A stretch of DNA of 64,000 nt from Janibacter limosus (GTDB taxonomy: Bacteria > Actinomycetota > Actinomycetes > Actinomycetales > Dermatophilaceae), in assembly GCF_004295485.1 (NCBI RefSeq), contig NZ_CP036164.1, forward strand, positions 806,001 to 870,000, in the 5' to 3' direction. Shown piece after piece: positions 26,642-35,184 of this stretch; position 1 is the stretch's first letter; each line of letters opens with the position of its first letter. Made by a program: the position numbers and the translations under genes. Below the pieces are notes generated by a model. It was not told the origin of the DNA and did no database searches. It saw only the letters and a list, made by a program, of their open reading frames with translations.

Positions 26642-28456
26642 TCAGGCGGTCAGGGCGAGGTCGTTGACGCCGCCGGCCAGCCGGGCGTAGGTGCCGCCGG
26701 ACGCGACCAGGTCCGTGTGCTCGCCGCGCTCGACGACCCGCCCACCCGACAGGACGAGGATCTCGTCGGCCGACTCGATGGTGCTCAGCCGGTGCGCGAT
26801 GGTGATCGTCGTGCGGCCCCGGGCCAGGGCGTCGAGCGCCGTCTGCAGCTCACGCTCGGTGTCGTTGTCCAGCGCGCTCGTCGCCTCGTCGAGGACGAGG
26901 ACCGCGGGGTCGCGCAGGAGCGTGCGGGCGATGGCGATGCGCTGCTTCTCGCCGCCGGAGAAGCGGTGCCCGCGTGCACCGACGACCGTGTCGAGCCCGT
27001 CCGGGAGGCCGGCGACGAGGTCTGCGGCCTGGGCGACCGCGAGGGCCTGCCACAGCTGCGCCTCGGTGGCCCCGGGATCGGCGAGCAGGAGGTTGGCCCG
27101 GATCGAGTCGTGGGCGAGGTAGGTCTCCTGGGTCACGATGCCGATGACCTGGGTGAGCGTCTGCGGGTCGATGTCGCGCAGGTCGACCCCGTCGACGGTG
27201 ATCCGGCCGCTCGTCGGGTCGGCGAGGCGGACCACGAGCGAGGCGAGGGTCGACTTGCCGCTGCCGGTGGCACCGACGAGGGCCAGGTGGGCGCCGGCCG
27301 GCACGCCGGCCGAGATCCCGTCGAGCGCGAGCCGGTCGCTGCCGGGGTAGCCGTAGGAGACCCCGTCGATGCGCAGCTCGCCGCGGACGGTGGCCGGGTC
27401 GATCGCGACCGGGTCGGCGGGAGGCGTGACCTCGGGCTCGAGGTCGAGGTAGCCGAAGACCCGGCTGAAGAGGGCCATCGAGGCCACCCAGGACGCACCG
27501 ACGTTGAGCAGGCCCATGACGGGGCGGAAGATGCCCGACTGCAGCGTGGTGAAGGCGATGATCGTGCCGATCGTCATCCCACCGCTGGTCGCCGGGAGCC
27601 CGGCCGCGAGGTAGATCAGGGCGGGGATCGCCGCGAAGACGATCGACATCGTCGCCATCCGCCACCGGCCGGCGAGCTCGGAGCGCACCTCGAGACCGAC
27701 GAGGTCGGTCGAGGTCGCGGTGAACTCGCGCGCTCCACGCTCGGCGGCGCCGAGGGTCTTGGACAGCAGGGCGCCGCTCACGGACAGCTCCTCGGTGACC
27801 TGCGCCTGCAGGTCGGCCAGGCGCCGCTGGCGCTTGGCGGTGATGTCGCGCCGGGCGAGCGCGACCTTGCGCGTGGTCCAGATGGCCGGTGGCAGCACGA
27901 GGAGGGAGAGCAGGGACAGGCGCCAGCTGAGCGCGACCATGGCCACGGCCGTGGCGACCGCTGTGGTGAGGTTGGAGGCGATCGAGACCGCGGTGCTCGT
28001 GACGATCGACTGCATGCCGGCGACGTCCTGGGTGATGCGCGACTGGATCTCACCGGAGCGGGTCCGGGTGAAGAAGCTCATCGCCTGTCGCTGCAGGTGG
28101 GTGAAGACGTCGGTGCGCAGCCGGTGCATGACCGCCTGCCCGACGCGGGTGGAGATCCAGGTCTGCTGCACCCCGATGAGCGCGGTCGCGATGGTCACGA
28201 GCAGCATCCCGCCGACAGCGAGGAGGAGCAGGCGCACGTCCTGGTGGGGGAGGGCGTCATCGATGATGGCGCGCAGGAGGAAGGGGGAGGCCATCGCGAT
28301 CAGCGAGCTGGCCACGATCAGGCCGACGACCACGGCGACCTGCCAGCGGTGGGGGCGGAAGTAGCCGATGATCCGGCGCGCGCTCACGGGGCTCTCGGCG
28401 AGCTGGGCGCGGTCCTGCGGGTCGATGCGGCGGGATCTGTTCTTCGGGGTGTCCAT
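26642..28456 (-). CDS. ABC exporter, fused membrane and ATPase domains
   Basis: A 604-residue half-transporter of the MsbA/LmrA type, probably a homodimer. Residues 30-320 hold six membrane helices. The ATPase domain has Walker A GATGSGKST near residue 385, signature FSGGEKQRIAIART near residue 490 and Walker B VLVLDEATSALD. Substrate unknown. The divergent marR-type gene, sharing the short upstream region, suggests drug- or ligand-induced expression. Confidence 0.9.
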   Translation of the reverse strand: MDTPKNRSRRIDPQDRAQLAESPVSARRIIGYFRPHRWQVAVVVGLIVASSLIAMASPFLLRAIIDDALPHQDVRLLLLAVGGMLLVTIATALIGVQQTWISTRVGQAVMHRLRTDVFTHLQRQAMSFFTRTRSGEIQSRITQDVAGMQSIVTSTAVSIASNLTTAVATAVAMVALSWRLSLLSLLVLPPAIWTTRKVALARRDITAKRQRRLADLQAQVTEELSVSGALLSKTLGAAERGAREFTATSTDLVGLEVRSELAGRWRMATMSIVFAAIPALIYLAAGLPATSGGMTIGTIIAFTTLQSGIFRPVMGLLNVGASWVASMALFSRVFGYLDLEPEVTPPADPVAIDPATVRGELRIDGVSYGYPGSDRLALDGISAGVPAGAHLALVGATGSGKSTLASLVVRLADPTSGRITVDGVDLRDIDPQTLTQVIGIVTQETYLAHDSIRANLLLADPGATEAQLWQALAVAQAADLVAGLPDGLDTVVGARGHRFSGGEKQRIAIARTLLRDPAVLVLDEATSALDNDTERELQTALDALARGRTTITIAHRLSTIESADEILVLSGGRVVERGEHTDLVASGGTYARLAGGVNDLALTA

Positions 28457-28541
28457 GCGGGCCCCTTTCGGTTGTCTCAGTTCGTGGTGCTGAGGTTACC
28501 TCACTATGAGGGAAGGGGGCAAGTTGGTTATCGTGGGTCGC

Positions 28542-29003
28542 ATGACGACGCGGACACCCGGGCAGAGCTCGGAGGATCTCGGTGAGCAGCTCCTGCGGGT
28601 GGCTCGCGGGCTGCGTCGGGCCTGGATGGTCGACCTGTCCGCGCACGACCTGTCGCCGCACGAGGCGCGCGCGCTGCGCGTCGCGGCAGATCGTGACCCG
28701 GCCCCGCGACTGCGCGACCTGGCCGACGCCCTGCGGATCGCGCCGCGCTCGGTGACCGATGTCGTCGACGCCCTCGAGGCCAAGGGCTATGTGGTCCGCC
28801 AGCCGGACCCGGCGGACCGTCGCGCGAGCGTGGTCGTCGTGACCGAGGCAGGGCACACGGTCTGCGCCGACGTGCACGACGCCCGCCGGCGCACCATGGG
28901 CGGGCAGATCGGCGCGCTGAGCGCCGAGCAGCGCGCCGCGCTCGCAGATGCCCTCGCGACGCTCGAGGACACCCTCGAGCGCCCCCCTTCCGCATCTCCT
29001 TAA
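28542..29003 (+). CDS. MarR-family transcriptional regulator
   Basis: A 153-residue winged-helix regulator. The recognition region RLRDLADALRIAPRSVTDVVDALEAKGYV and the wing RQPDPADRRASVVVVTEAG are typical of MarR. It is divergent from the ABC exporter and probably represses it and itself. The start is uncertain: ATG at 28542 is preferred because family N-termini are short, but ATG at 28506 is in frame. The last codons, CCT TAA, form half of the palindrome CCTTAAGG. Confidence 0.87.
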   Translation: MTTRTPGQSSEDLGEQLLRVARGLRRAWMVDLSAHDLSPHEARALRVAADRDPAPRLRDLADALRIAPRSVTDVVDALEAKGYVVRQPDPADRRASVVVVTEAGHTVCADVHDARRRTMGGQIGALSAEQRAALADALATLEDTLERPPSASP

Positions 29004-29059
29004 GGTCGTGCGGTCAGAAAGGGCCCCTTCCGCATCTCCTTAAGGTCGTGCGGTCAGAA
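28984..29059. repeat. Tandem duplication of a 36-bp unit around CCTTAAGG
   Basis: The 36 bases at 28984-29019 are repeated exactly at 29024-29059, a period of 40. Each unit contains CCGCA-TCT-CC-TTAA-GG-TCG-TGCGG, an interrupted palindrome centred on CCTTAAGG. The first copy supplies the marR stop codon. The second copy contains the stop of the NUDIX-like gene on the other strand. Related copies lie at 48778 and 50219-50265. It may act as a two-way terminator. Confidence 0.8.
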
Positions 29060-29593
29060 GGAGCTGAGCCCCAGGTGGGCCAGGGCCTGCCGCAGCAGCG
29101 CCCCGTGCCCGCCGGCCATCTCCGCCTGCAGGCCGGTCTCGCTCGCCTCGTCCGGGGTGAGCCAGGCCAGGTCGAGGGCGTCGTGCTGCGGGGCGCAGTC
29201 GCCGCGCACCGGCACGATGTAGCTCAGCGCGACGGCGTGCTGGCGCGGGTCGTGGAAGGGCGTGACCCCGGGCGTCGGGAAGAACTCCGCGACGGTGAAG
29301 GGGACCGGCGAGGCCGGGACGGACGGCAGGGCCATCGGGCCCAGGTCCTTCTCGAGGTGGCGCACGAGGGCGTCGCGCACCCGCTCGTGGTAGTTGACCC
29401 GGCCGGCGATGAGCTCCCGGTCCATCGTGCCGCTGTCGGAGGCCCGCAGCAGCAGGCCGACCGCGACGACGTCACCGTTGTCGGCGACCCGCACGGGCAC
29501 GGCGGCCACGTAGAGGATCGGCACGCGCCCGCGGACGCTGTCGAGCTCCTCGTGGCTCAGCCACGCTTCCTGTCGGTCCAGATCCGCCTGCAT
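29054..29593 (-). CDS. NUDIX-like (DUF4916-type) hydrolase
   Basis: A 179-residue protein resembling the actinobacterial DUF4916 group of NUDIX-fold proteins. It begins MQADLDRQEAWLSHEELDSV, and RGRVPILYVAAVPVRV forms the first strands. I cannot read a full NUDIX box, so hydrolase activity is uncertain. Start ATG at 29593 has GAGG about nine bases upstream; an ATG three codons earlier is also possible. The next 281 bp (29594-29874) hold no gene I can support, only short frames with a hydrophobic scrap that may be a decayed gene. Confidence 0.65.
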   Translation of the reverse strand: MQADLDRQEAWLSHEELDSVRGRVPILYVAAVPVRVADNGDVVAVGLLLRASDSGTMDRELIAGRVNYHERVRDALVRHLEKDLGPMALPSVPASPVPFTVAEFFPTPGVTPFHDPRQHAVALSYIVPVRGDCAPQHDALDLAWLTPDEASETGLQAEMAGGHGALLRQALAHLGLSSF

Positions 29594-29874
29594 GCTCGTC
29601 ATCCTCGCAGACCGGCCGAGTCTCCCCGTCGAAGCACCACGCGTCAGCCGCAGAGAAGCCACCCCGCCCAACCTCTGCGGCCTCGAAGATGGCGTCTCGC
29701 AATGATGTCGGAGACCACCTCAGGTCCAGGGCGGCGGCGTTGGGCGGTGACCGCGGCGGCCAGCGTGCAGTGCGACCGCCAGGATGGCGAGGCTGACGTG
29801 GATGACCAGCGTCGGCCGGTCGTCCCCGGCGAGGGGCGACCGGCCGCACCGGACTGGGCCATGCCCACAGGCGG

Positions 29875-31422
29875 TCAGGCGACGTCGATGAACACTGGGT
29901 TGGAGTAGAACCACAGGTCATCCCATGGCGACTCGAGGCCGTCGGCGGCAGGCTCCATCTCGTCGGTGCTCGTACCCCGCACACGGATGTATCCCTTGGA
30001 CGTCACATCCCGCAACGTGTATCGAATGACGTACTCGTCACCCCGTCGGCGGAAGTCTCCGGTGCCGTACCGAGCCACGACCTTCGTGGTCGTGTTGGCG
30101 GCCGCATCACGGTTGGTCACCGGGCCCGTCACGTCACCTGCAATGATGTCGACGCGGTGGACTCGAGGCCGGTCCCCGTTGCCATTCTTGCTTTTCGGCG
30201 GCATGAACCGGATCTCGATCTCGACGTCGTTGTCCCGGCCCCGCTTGACTGTCACCGTCTGCCCCACAGTGGCTGCACGGCCGGCATGGGACGCGGTGAC
30301 GTCCAGTCCGGCGATCAGGTCACCCGTGGTGACGAAGATTCGGCCGGTCCGCAGGCCGTCCATGATGTCCGCGTAGTCCTGGCGGGCATCGACGTAGGTC
30401 TTGGAGTACTCCCCCGGCCAGAAGTCCGACCCGCCGCGGGTCCAGTGGACGTGGGAGTCAGAGGTCGCGGTGATCCACCACTTGCGACCTTCGCCGAGCA
30501 ATGAATCCCAGAGACCACCGACCATTGCGGTCATCTGGTCAAAGCCACCATGTGTCGGATAGTTGCCATACGCCCCGCGGGCGCCGCCGTTGAGCGGCCC
30601 CGCCTGGTGACCCGGCGCGCCTTCGAAGCCGACGTACACGGTCGGGGCGGCGTCTTGGTTGTTGCGGAACTCGCGTGGGGTGTCCTGGCCCCAGACGCCG
30701 AGCCCACTCGCAGAGCGGGACGCGTGGTGCGCGATCACCAGCGGCTTGCTGGCCATGTTGTTGGCATAGTTGAGGAACTCGACCATCTTGGCCTCTGTGT
30801 CCCGCGACGGGTCGCTGGGAAACGCATCGAGCTTGGCGTACCGCGACTCGAGGTCGTACAGCAGCTGTGCCTCGTTGTTGCGCTGCGGAATCATCAGCGT
30901 GTGGTGGTCCATCTGGGGTGCGTCGAACTCCATCCCCCAGAACTGCAGCACCTCGGGTACCAGGCCGCGAGACTTGAGCAGGTCCGGGTAGGCGAGCTCC
31001 AGATTGACCTTGGAGTGGGTGGGGCCACCGTGGTCGGTGCACATCACCCATGAGAGGCCGAAGCTCTTGGCCATGATCGCGTTCGCAACGATCGGGTAGA
31101 CGGCGTCCGCGCCCTTGGCGAAGGTCGGCGGATTCTTGGTGGTGTCGAACCGGCCTGAGTACTCGGAGTGGATGTGGTGGTCGCCGGCACGCCAGGCTCG
31201 ACCGCCTCTTCGACGCAAGGAGGTGCCGGAACCGGCGGCAAACGCCGGGCCGGGCAGGGCTGCTGATGCGGCGGCGAGGGTGGCGCCGACCCCGCCGTAC
31301 TTCAACAGCTGGCGGCGCGAGGAGGTGGCAGCCTGCGGGTCTGCCTCGTCCATCGCCTCCCAGCTGTCGTTCGATGCATCTCCGTGCTGGTGGCTGTGAC
31401 CATCTTCGTGCGCGTGGCTCAT
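29875..31422 (-). CDS. Tat-exported PHP-domain phosphoesterase-like protein
   Basis: A 515-residue exported protein. The first 20 residues are histidine-rich (MSHAHEDGHSHQHGD), then SRRQLLKYGG starts a twin-arginine signal ending near GPAFAAG. The PHP metal motifs follow: DHHIHSEYSGRFD, MCTDHGG, IAHHASRSASG and TATSDSHVHW. The layout recalls CehA/McbA-type PHP hydrolases, but the substrate is unknown. The ATG at 31422 has GGGAG upstream. Base composition is visibly less GC-rich and codon choice looser than in neighbours, a sign of transfer. The 204 bp upstream (31423-31626) hold no feature I recognise. Confidence 0.75.
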   Translation of the reverse strand: MSHAHEDGHSHQHGDASNDSWEAMDEADPQAATSSRRQLLKYGGVGATLAAASAALPGPAFAAGSGTSLRRRGGRAWRAGDHHIHSEYSGRFDTTKNPPTFAKGADAVYPIVANAIMAKSFGLSWVMCTDHGGPTHSKVNLELAYPDLLKSRGLVPEVLQFWGMEFDAPQMDHHTLMIPQRNNEAQLLYDLESRYAKLDAFPSDPSRDTEAKMVEFLNYANNMASKPLVIAHHASRSASGLGVWGQDTPREFRNNQDAAPTVYVGFEGAPGHQAGPLNGGARGAYGNYPTHGGFDQMTAMVGGLWDSLLGEGRKWWITATSDSHVHWTRGGSDFWPGEYSKTYVDARQDYADIMDGLRTGRIFVTTGDLIAGLDVTASHAGRAATVGQTVTVKRGRDNDVEIEIRFMPPKSKNGNGDRPRVHRVDIIAGDVTGPVTNRDAAANTTTKVVARYGTGDFRRRGDEYVIRYTLRDVTSKGYIRVRGTSTDEMEPAADGLESPWDDLWFYSNPVFIDVA

Positions 31423-31626
31423 AAAAATACATCTCCCGGCGGAAGGTAGAAGTGGTGATGACATCCCACTCCCAGCCAATGAACTCCGTGCAAACGGCGG
31501 ACGTGCAGAGGCAGAACTTGAGCAAGCCGACCATGACGAGCTCGCGAGTGGGCCGACCCAACTACCTCTGGCAGCGCGCCCGTGGCCGAGCCGCGGACAG
31601 GCTCAGGATGCTTCAGGAGATTCGCA

Positions 31627-32427
31627 CTAGGGGGAGGTGAAGGAGGCGCGACGCGCGGCGCGGCGCAGCGCCGCGAGGATCGGGCGCCCGGTCACCGCGA
31701 TGAGCACGATGTTGGTCATGGCGCGCACGAGGTCCCAGCCGAGCGAGGTCGCCAGGTCGAAGGCGAGGAACCGGGTGAGGTTCTGCGCGATCGGTGCCCC
31801 CGCGACGAAGCTCAGCGCCTGCTCGCCCTGGACGGTGAAGGGCCAGAAGGAGAAGTTGAGGGCGGCGCCGTAGAGCAGGCCGCTCACCGCCCCGTAGGCG
31901 CACAGCACGACGATCTCCGCCGCGCCCCTCGCGCGGGGGAGCAGCCCGGCCCCGAGGCCGACCCAGGCCGCTGCCAGCATCTGGAAGGGCAGCCAGGGGC
32001 CCACGCCCGCCGTGATCAGCGCGCTCGAGGCGAGCGTCGTCGCCCCCAGCACGAAGCCGAAGCCGGGGCCGAAGGCACGACCGGAGAGGATGAGCAGGAA
32101 GAAGACCGTCTCCATCCCCGCGGTCCCTGCCCCGAGCGGGCGAAGGGCGGCGCCCACCGCCGAGAGCACCCCGAGCATCGCGACCGCCTTGGTGTCCAAC
32201 CCGCCGTCGCTGACCTCGGCGAGCACGACCGCGAGGACCCCGATGAGGATCGCCGCGAAGACGAGCGGGGCGTTGCCCGAGTTGGAGAGGCCGCTGTCGG
32301 GCGAGACGAAGAGGGGCCACAGGAAGGCGAAGAGACCGGCGATGCTGATGATCGCGATCGCCACGACGGCTCGCGGCCGCAGCTCGATCGCCGTGCGTCG
32401 GGAGCCGTCGATCGAGCGGTCGCTCAT
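31627..32427 (-). CDS. ECF transporter S component, candidate cobalamin binder
   Basis: Substrate-specific membrane subunit of an energy-coupling factor transporter, 266 residues with six or seven hydrophobic segments. The stretches LILSGRAFGPGFGFVLGATTL and GVGPWLPFQMLAAAWVGLGAG resemble actinobacterial ECF S components. It is the last gene of the riboswitch-led unit, overlapping the ATPase gene by four bases (ATGA). The cobalamin assignment comes from the riboswitch at 38860-38985, not from a motif in this protein. Confidence 0.8.
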   Translation of the reverse strand: MSDRSIDGSRRTAIELRPRAVVAIAIISIAGLFAFLWPLFVSPDSGLSNSGNAPLVFAAILIGVLAVVLAEVSDGGLDTKAVAMLGVLSAVGAALRPLGAGTAGMETVFFLLILSGRAFGPGFGFVLGATTLASSALITAGVGPWLPFQMLAAAWVGLGAGLLPRARGAAEIVVLCAYGAVSGLLYGAALNFSFWPFTVQGEQALSFVAGAPIAQNLTRFLAFDLATSLGWDLVRAMTNIVLIAVTGRPILAALRRAARRASFTSP

Positions 32428-34049
32428 GCCGTCGGCCTCGTGAGCGCGGCTCGCACGGCGGCGACCGTGAGCAGCGGAGCGGGTGCCAGGACCTTGGCGA
32501 CCTGCGGCGCGAAGGCGGGGGAGGAGGTGACGACGTCGGCCGTCGGTCCGTCGGAGATGACCTCACCGTCGGCCATGACGACCACCCGGTCGGCCGCCTC
32601 CGCGACGAACTCGACGTCATGGGTGGAGAGCAGGACCGTCCGACCCCGCGCCACGACCGAGCGCAGGGCTCGGGTGAGCGCGGACTTGGCGGTGTAGTCC
32701 AGCCCGCGGGTCGGCTCGTCGAGGAGGAGCACCGGCGGGTCGGCGGTCAGCTGGATGGCCAGCACGAGGGCGAGCCGCTGCCCCTCGGACAGGTCGCGGG
32801 GGTGGCGATCGGCTGGGATGCCCGGCGCGATCTCCTCGAGCAGCGCCGCGCACGTCCCGGCCGCGACCTCGGCATCGAGGTCCGCACGCTCGCACTCGCC
32901 GCCGACCGTCTCGAGGTAGAGCAGGTCGCCCGGCGTCTGCGGCACCAGCCCGACGACGGTGCGTCGTACCGCCGGCGCCAGCTCGGCGGGGTCGGCGCCG
33001 TCGACCGACACGGTGCCCGCGGCCCGCCGGCCCGATCCCTGGAGCGCCCAGAGCAGCGAGGACTTGCCGGCGCCGTTGCGTCCCATGAGGGCGGTGATGG
33101 TGCCCGGTCGCAGCGTGAGGTCCACGCCGTCGACGGCGACCAGACGACCGTGGCGGACGGTCACGCCCTTCGCCTCGAGTCCCCCGGGCTGCTCCGGCGG
33201 CGTTGCGGGAGAGGGGATCTCACCGATCTCCCGGCGAAGGGGGCCCGCCGCACGTCGTGCATCGCGCACCGAGAGCGGCAGCGGGGTCCACCCGGCCCAC
33301 CGGCCGAGCTCGACGACGGGTGGGGCGACGCTCGAGGTGATCATCATCTGTGCGGGCGGACCGTGCTCCACCCGGCCGTCGACGACGTGGATGACGGAGT
33401 CGGCGTGGTGGATGACCCGCTCGATGCGGTGCTCGGCGACGATGACGGTCGTCGACAGGTCGTGCACGAGGCGGGAGATCGCGGCGAGGACGTCCTCGGC
33501 CGCCGTCGGGTCGAGCGCCGAGGTGGGCTCGTCCAGCACGATGACCTGGGGGTGCTGGGTGAGCACGGCGCCGATCGCCACCCGCTGCTGCTGCCCTCCG
33601 GACAGGTCACGCAGCGGGGCATCACGCAGGTCGGCGATGTCCATGACGTCGAGGACCTCCTCGACCCGACGGCGCATGGTCTCCGGGGGCAGCCCCAGCT
33701 GCTCCATGCCGTACGCCAGCTCGGCCTCGACGGTCTCGGTGACGAAGCCCGCGAGCGGGTCCTGCCCGACGACGCCGACGACATCGGCCAGGTCGCGCGG
33801 ACGATGGGTGGCGATGTCACGGCCGGCCACGAGGACCCGCCCCTCGAGGTGGCCGCCGGTGAAGTGGGGGACCAGGCCGTTGATCGCCCCCAGCAGGGTG
33901 GACTTGCCCGAGCCGGTGCGCCCGACGACGAGGGCCAGCTCGCCCTCCTCGATGCTCAGGTCGACATGGGTGAGCGCGGGGGCGTCGCTGCCGTCGTAGG
34001 TGATGGTGACGTCCTCGAAGAGGACGGTGGGTGCGGGCGTCCAGCTCAC
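32424..34049 (-). CDS. ECF transporter ATPase, two fused ABC domains
   Basis: A 541-residue fusion of both ECF ATPases (A and A'). First domain: Walker A VGRTGSGKST, signature LSGGQQQRVAIGA, Walker B VIVLDEPTSALD. Second domain (from about residue 290): GRNGAGKSS, signature LSEGQRLALVLA and LLLDEPTRGLD. The second signature is degenerate, so the two ATP sites may not be equal. The GTG at 34049 overlaps the T-component stop (GTGA). Confidence 0.9.
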   Translation of the reverse strand: MSWTPAPTVLFEDVTITYDGSDAPALTHVDLSIEEGELALVVGRTGSGKSTLLGAINGLVPHFTGGHLEGRVLVAGRDIATHRPRDLADVVGVVGQDPLAGFVTETVEAELAYGMEQLGLPPETMRRRVEEVLDVMDIADLRDAPLRDLSGGQQQRVAIGAVLTQHPQVIVLDEPTSALDPTAAEDVLAAISRLVHDLSTTVIVAEHRIERVIHHADSVIHVVDGRVEHGPPAQMMITSSVAPPVVELGRWAGWTPLPLSVRDARRAAGPLRREIGEIPSPATPPEQPGGLEAKGVTVRHGRLVAVDGVDLTLRPGTITALMGRNGAGKSSLLWALQGSGRRAAGTVSVDGADPAELAPAVRRTVVGLVPQTPGDLLYLETVGGECERADLDAEVAAGTCAALLEEIAPGIPADRHPRDLSEGQRLALVLAIQLTADPPVLLLDEPTRGLDYTAKSALTRALRSVVARGRTVLLSTHDVEFVAEAADRVVVMADGEVISDGPTADVVTSSPAFAPQVAKVLAPAPLLTVAAVRAALTRPTA

Positions 34050-35176
34050 GGGTGGCTCCCTTCGGTCGTGGCGGTGGGGCGTTGGACGCAGTCGCGCTCG
34101 CGGGCGACCGGCGGCGCCGGGGTGAGGAGGGCCGGCAGGGTCGCGACGAGCAGGCCCAGGGTGAGCAGCCACGGCAGCGGCGGCGGGCCGAGGGGGGTCA
34201 GGGGCATGGTGAGCGCGCTGGGCTCCCAGTGCGCGCTGGCGAAGGCCGCCGCGGCGGCGAATACCCCGCACACGGCGGTGACGGTCTCGGGGGACCGCCA
34301 GGGGGAGGGGCGATAGGTCGTGCGCGTGACGGCGCCCGACCCGCTGGCGAGCCCGAGGGCACCCAGGAGCACCCCGAGGAGCAGCATCGGGAGCCCGACC
34401 CACTCGGGGCTGGTGGTGTCGAGGACCCCGTAGCTGCCGACGGCCATGCCGAGCAGGCCCCCGAGGGTCAGCGCTCCGGTGGTGTGGTGCCGTGCGGCAG
34501 AGGTCTCGCCCCGTCGGCCGTAGCCACGGGAGTCCATCGAGGCGGCCAGCGCCATCGACCGCTCGAGGGTGTCCTCGAGGACCGGCATGGCGACCCGCGT
34601 GAGGGCGCGCAGCCCGCGGGCGCCGTCGCCGCGCAGCAGGCGTGCCCGGTGCACCCGACGGGCGGACTCGGCCAGCTGTGGGGCGACGCTGATGGCGACG
34701 ACGATCGCGGTCCCGATCTCCTGCAGCGCACCCGGGAGGGCGGCCAGCAAGCGCTTGGGGTCGGCCAGCGCGTTGGCCGCCCCGACGCACAGGATCATCG
34801 CCGCGAGGCGCATCCCCTCGAAGAGCGCGGCCAGCAGGCCCTCGAGCCGCAGGTCGCCGAGCAGGTTGATCCCGGCGGCCCAGCTCGGCAGGTCGATCTC
34901 GGGCAGCGGCAGCAGGACGATCTCGCCCCACTTGAGCCCGACGAGCACGTGCAGGACGAGCCGCAGCGCGATGATGAATCCACCGAGCACCGCGTAGAGC
35001 GTGAAGGCCCGCGCCCACGGCGAGTCCGACCGCCTGGCCATGACGACGAAGGTCACCGCGGCCGCCGCGAGCAGCAGCACGAGCGGGTTGGTCGTCTGCG
35101 AGACCGCCACCGCGAGTCCGATGGCCCAGAGCCACCAGGCTCCGGGGTGCACGGCCCGCGGCGTCGACGAGAGCAC
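34046..35176 (-). CDS. ECF transporter T component (EcfT/CbiQ type)
   Basis: Membrane coupling subunit of the ECF transporter, about 376 residues. Conserved EcfT elements include GLRALTRVAMPVLEDTLERS and the coupling motif ALAASMDSRGYGRRGE (the S-R-G type). Extra C-terminal membrane segments follow the EcfT core. The start is uncertain. GTG at 35176 is the first plausible one; the open frame continues upstream through the stop region of the previous gene. Confidence 0.83.
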   Translation of the reverse strand: MLSSTPRAVHPGAWWLWAIGLAVAVSQTTNPLVLLLAAAAVTFVVMARRSDSPWARAFTLYAVLGGFIIALRLVLHVLVGLKWGEIVLLPLPEIDLPSWAAGINLLGDLRLEGLLAALFEGMRLAAMILCVGAANALADPKRLLAALPGALQEIGTAIVVAISVAPQLAESARRVHRARLLRGDGARGLRALTRVAMPVLEDTLERSMALAASMDSRGYGRRGETSAARHHTTGALTLGGLLGMAVGSYGVLDTTSPEWVGLPMLLLGVLLGALGLASGSGAVTRTTYRPSPWRSPETVTAVCGVFAAAAAFASAHWEPSALTMPLTPLGPPPLPWLLTLGLLVATLPALLTPAPPVARERDCVQRPTATTEGSHP

Positions 35177-35184
35177 GAAGGGGG

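Noticed and set aside
28984..29059. Possible CRISPR array
   Set aside because: Only two units with a 4-bp gap, no spacers of regular length and no cas genes nearby. It is a tandem duplication of a gene-end palindrome.
29594..29874. Possible membrane protein gene in the gap between the NUDIX-like and PHP genes
   Set aside because: A short hydrophobic scrap (VIHVSLAILAVALHAG) is present in one frame, but there is no convincing start, length or match. Possibly decayed sequence.
31423..31626. Riboswitch or small gene upstream of the PHP gene
   Set aside because: No conserved riboswitch core or long palindrome seen. Short frames exist on both strands without ribosome sites.
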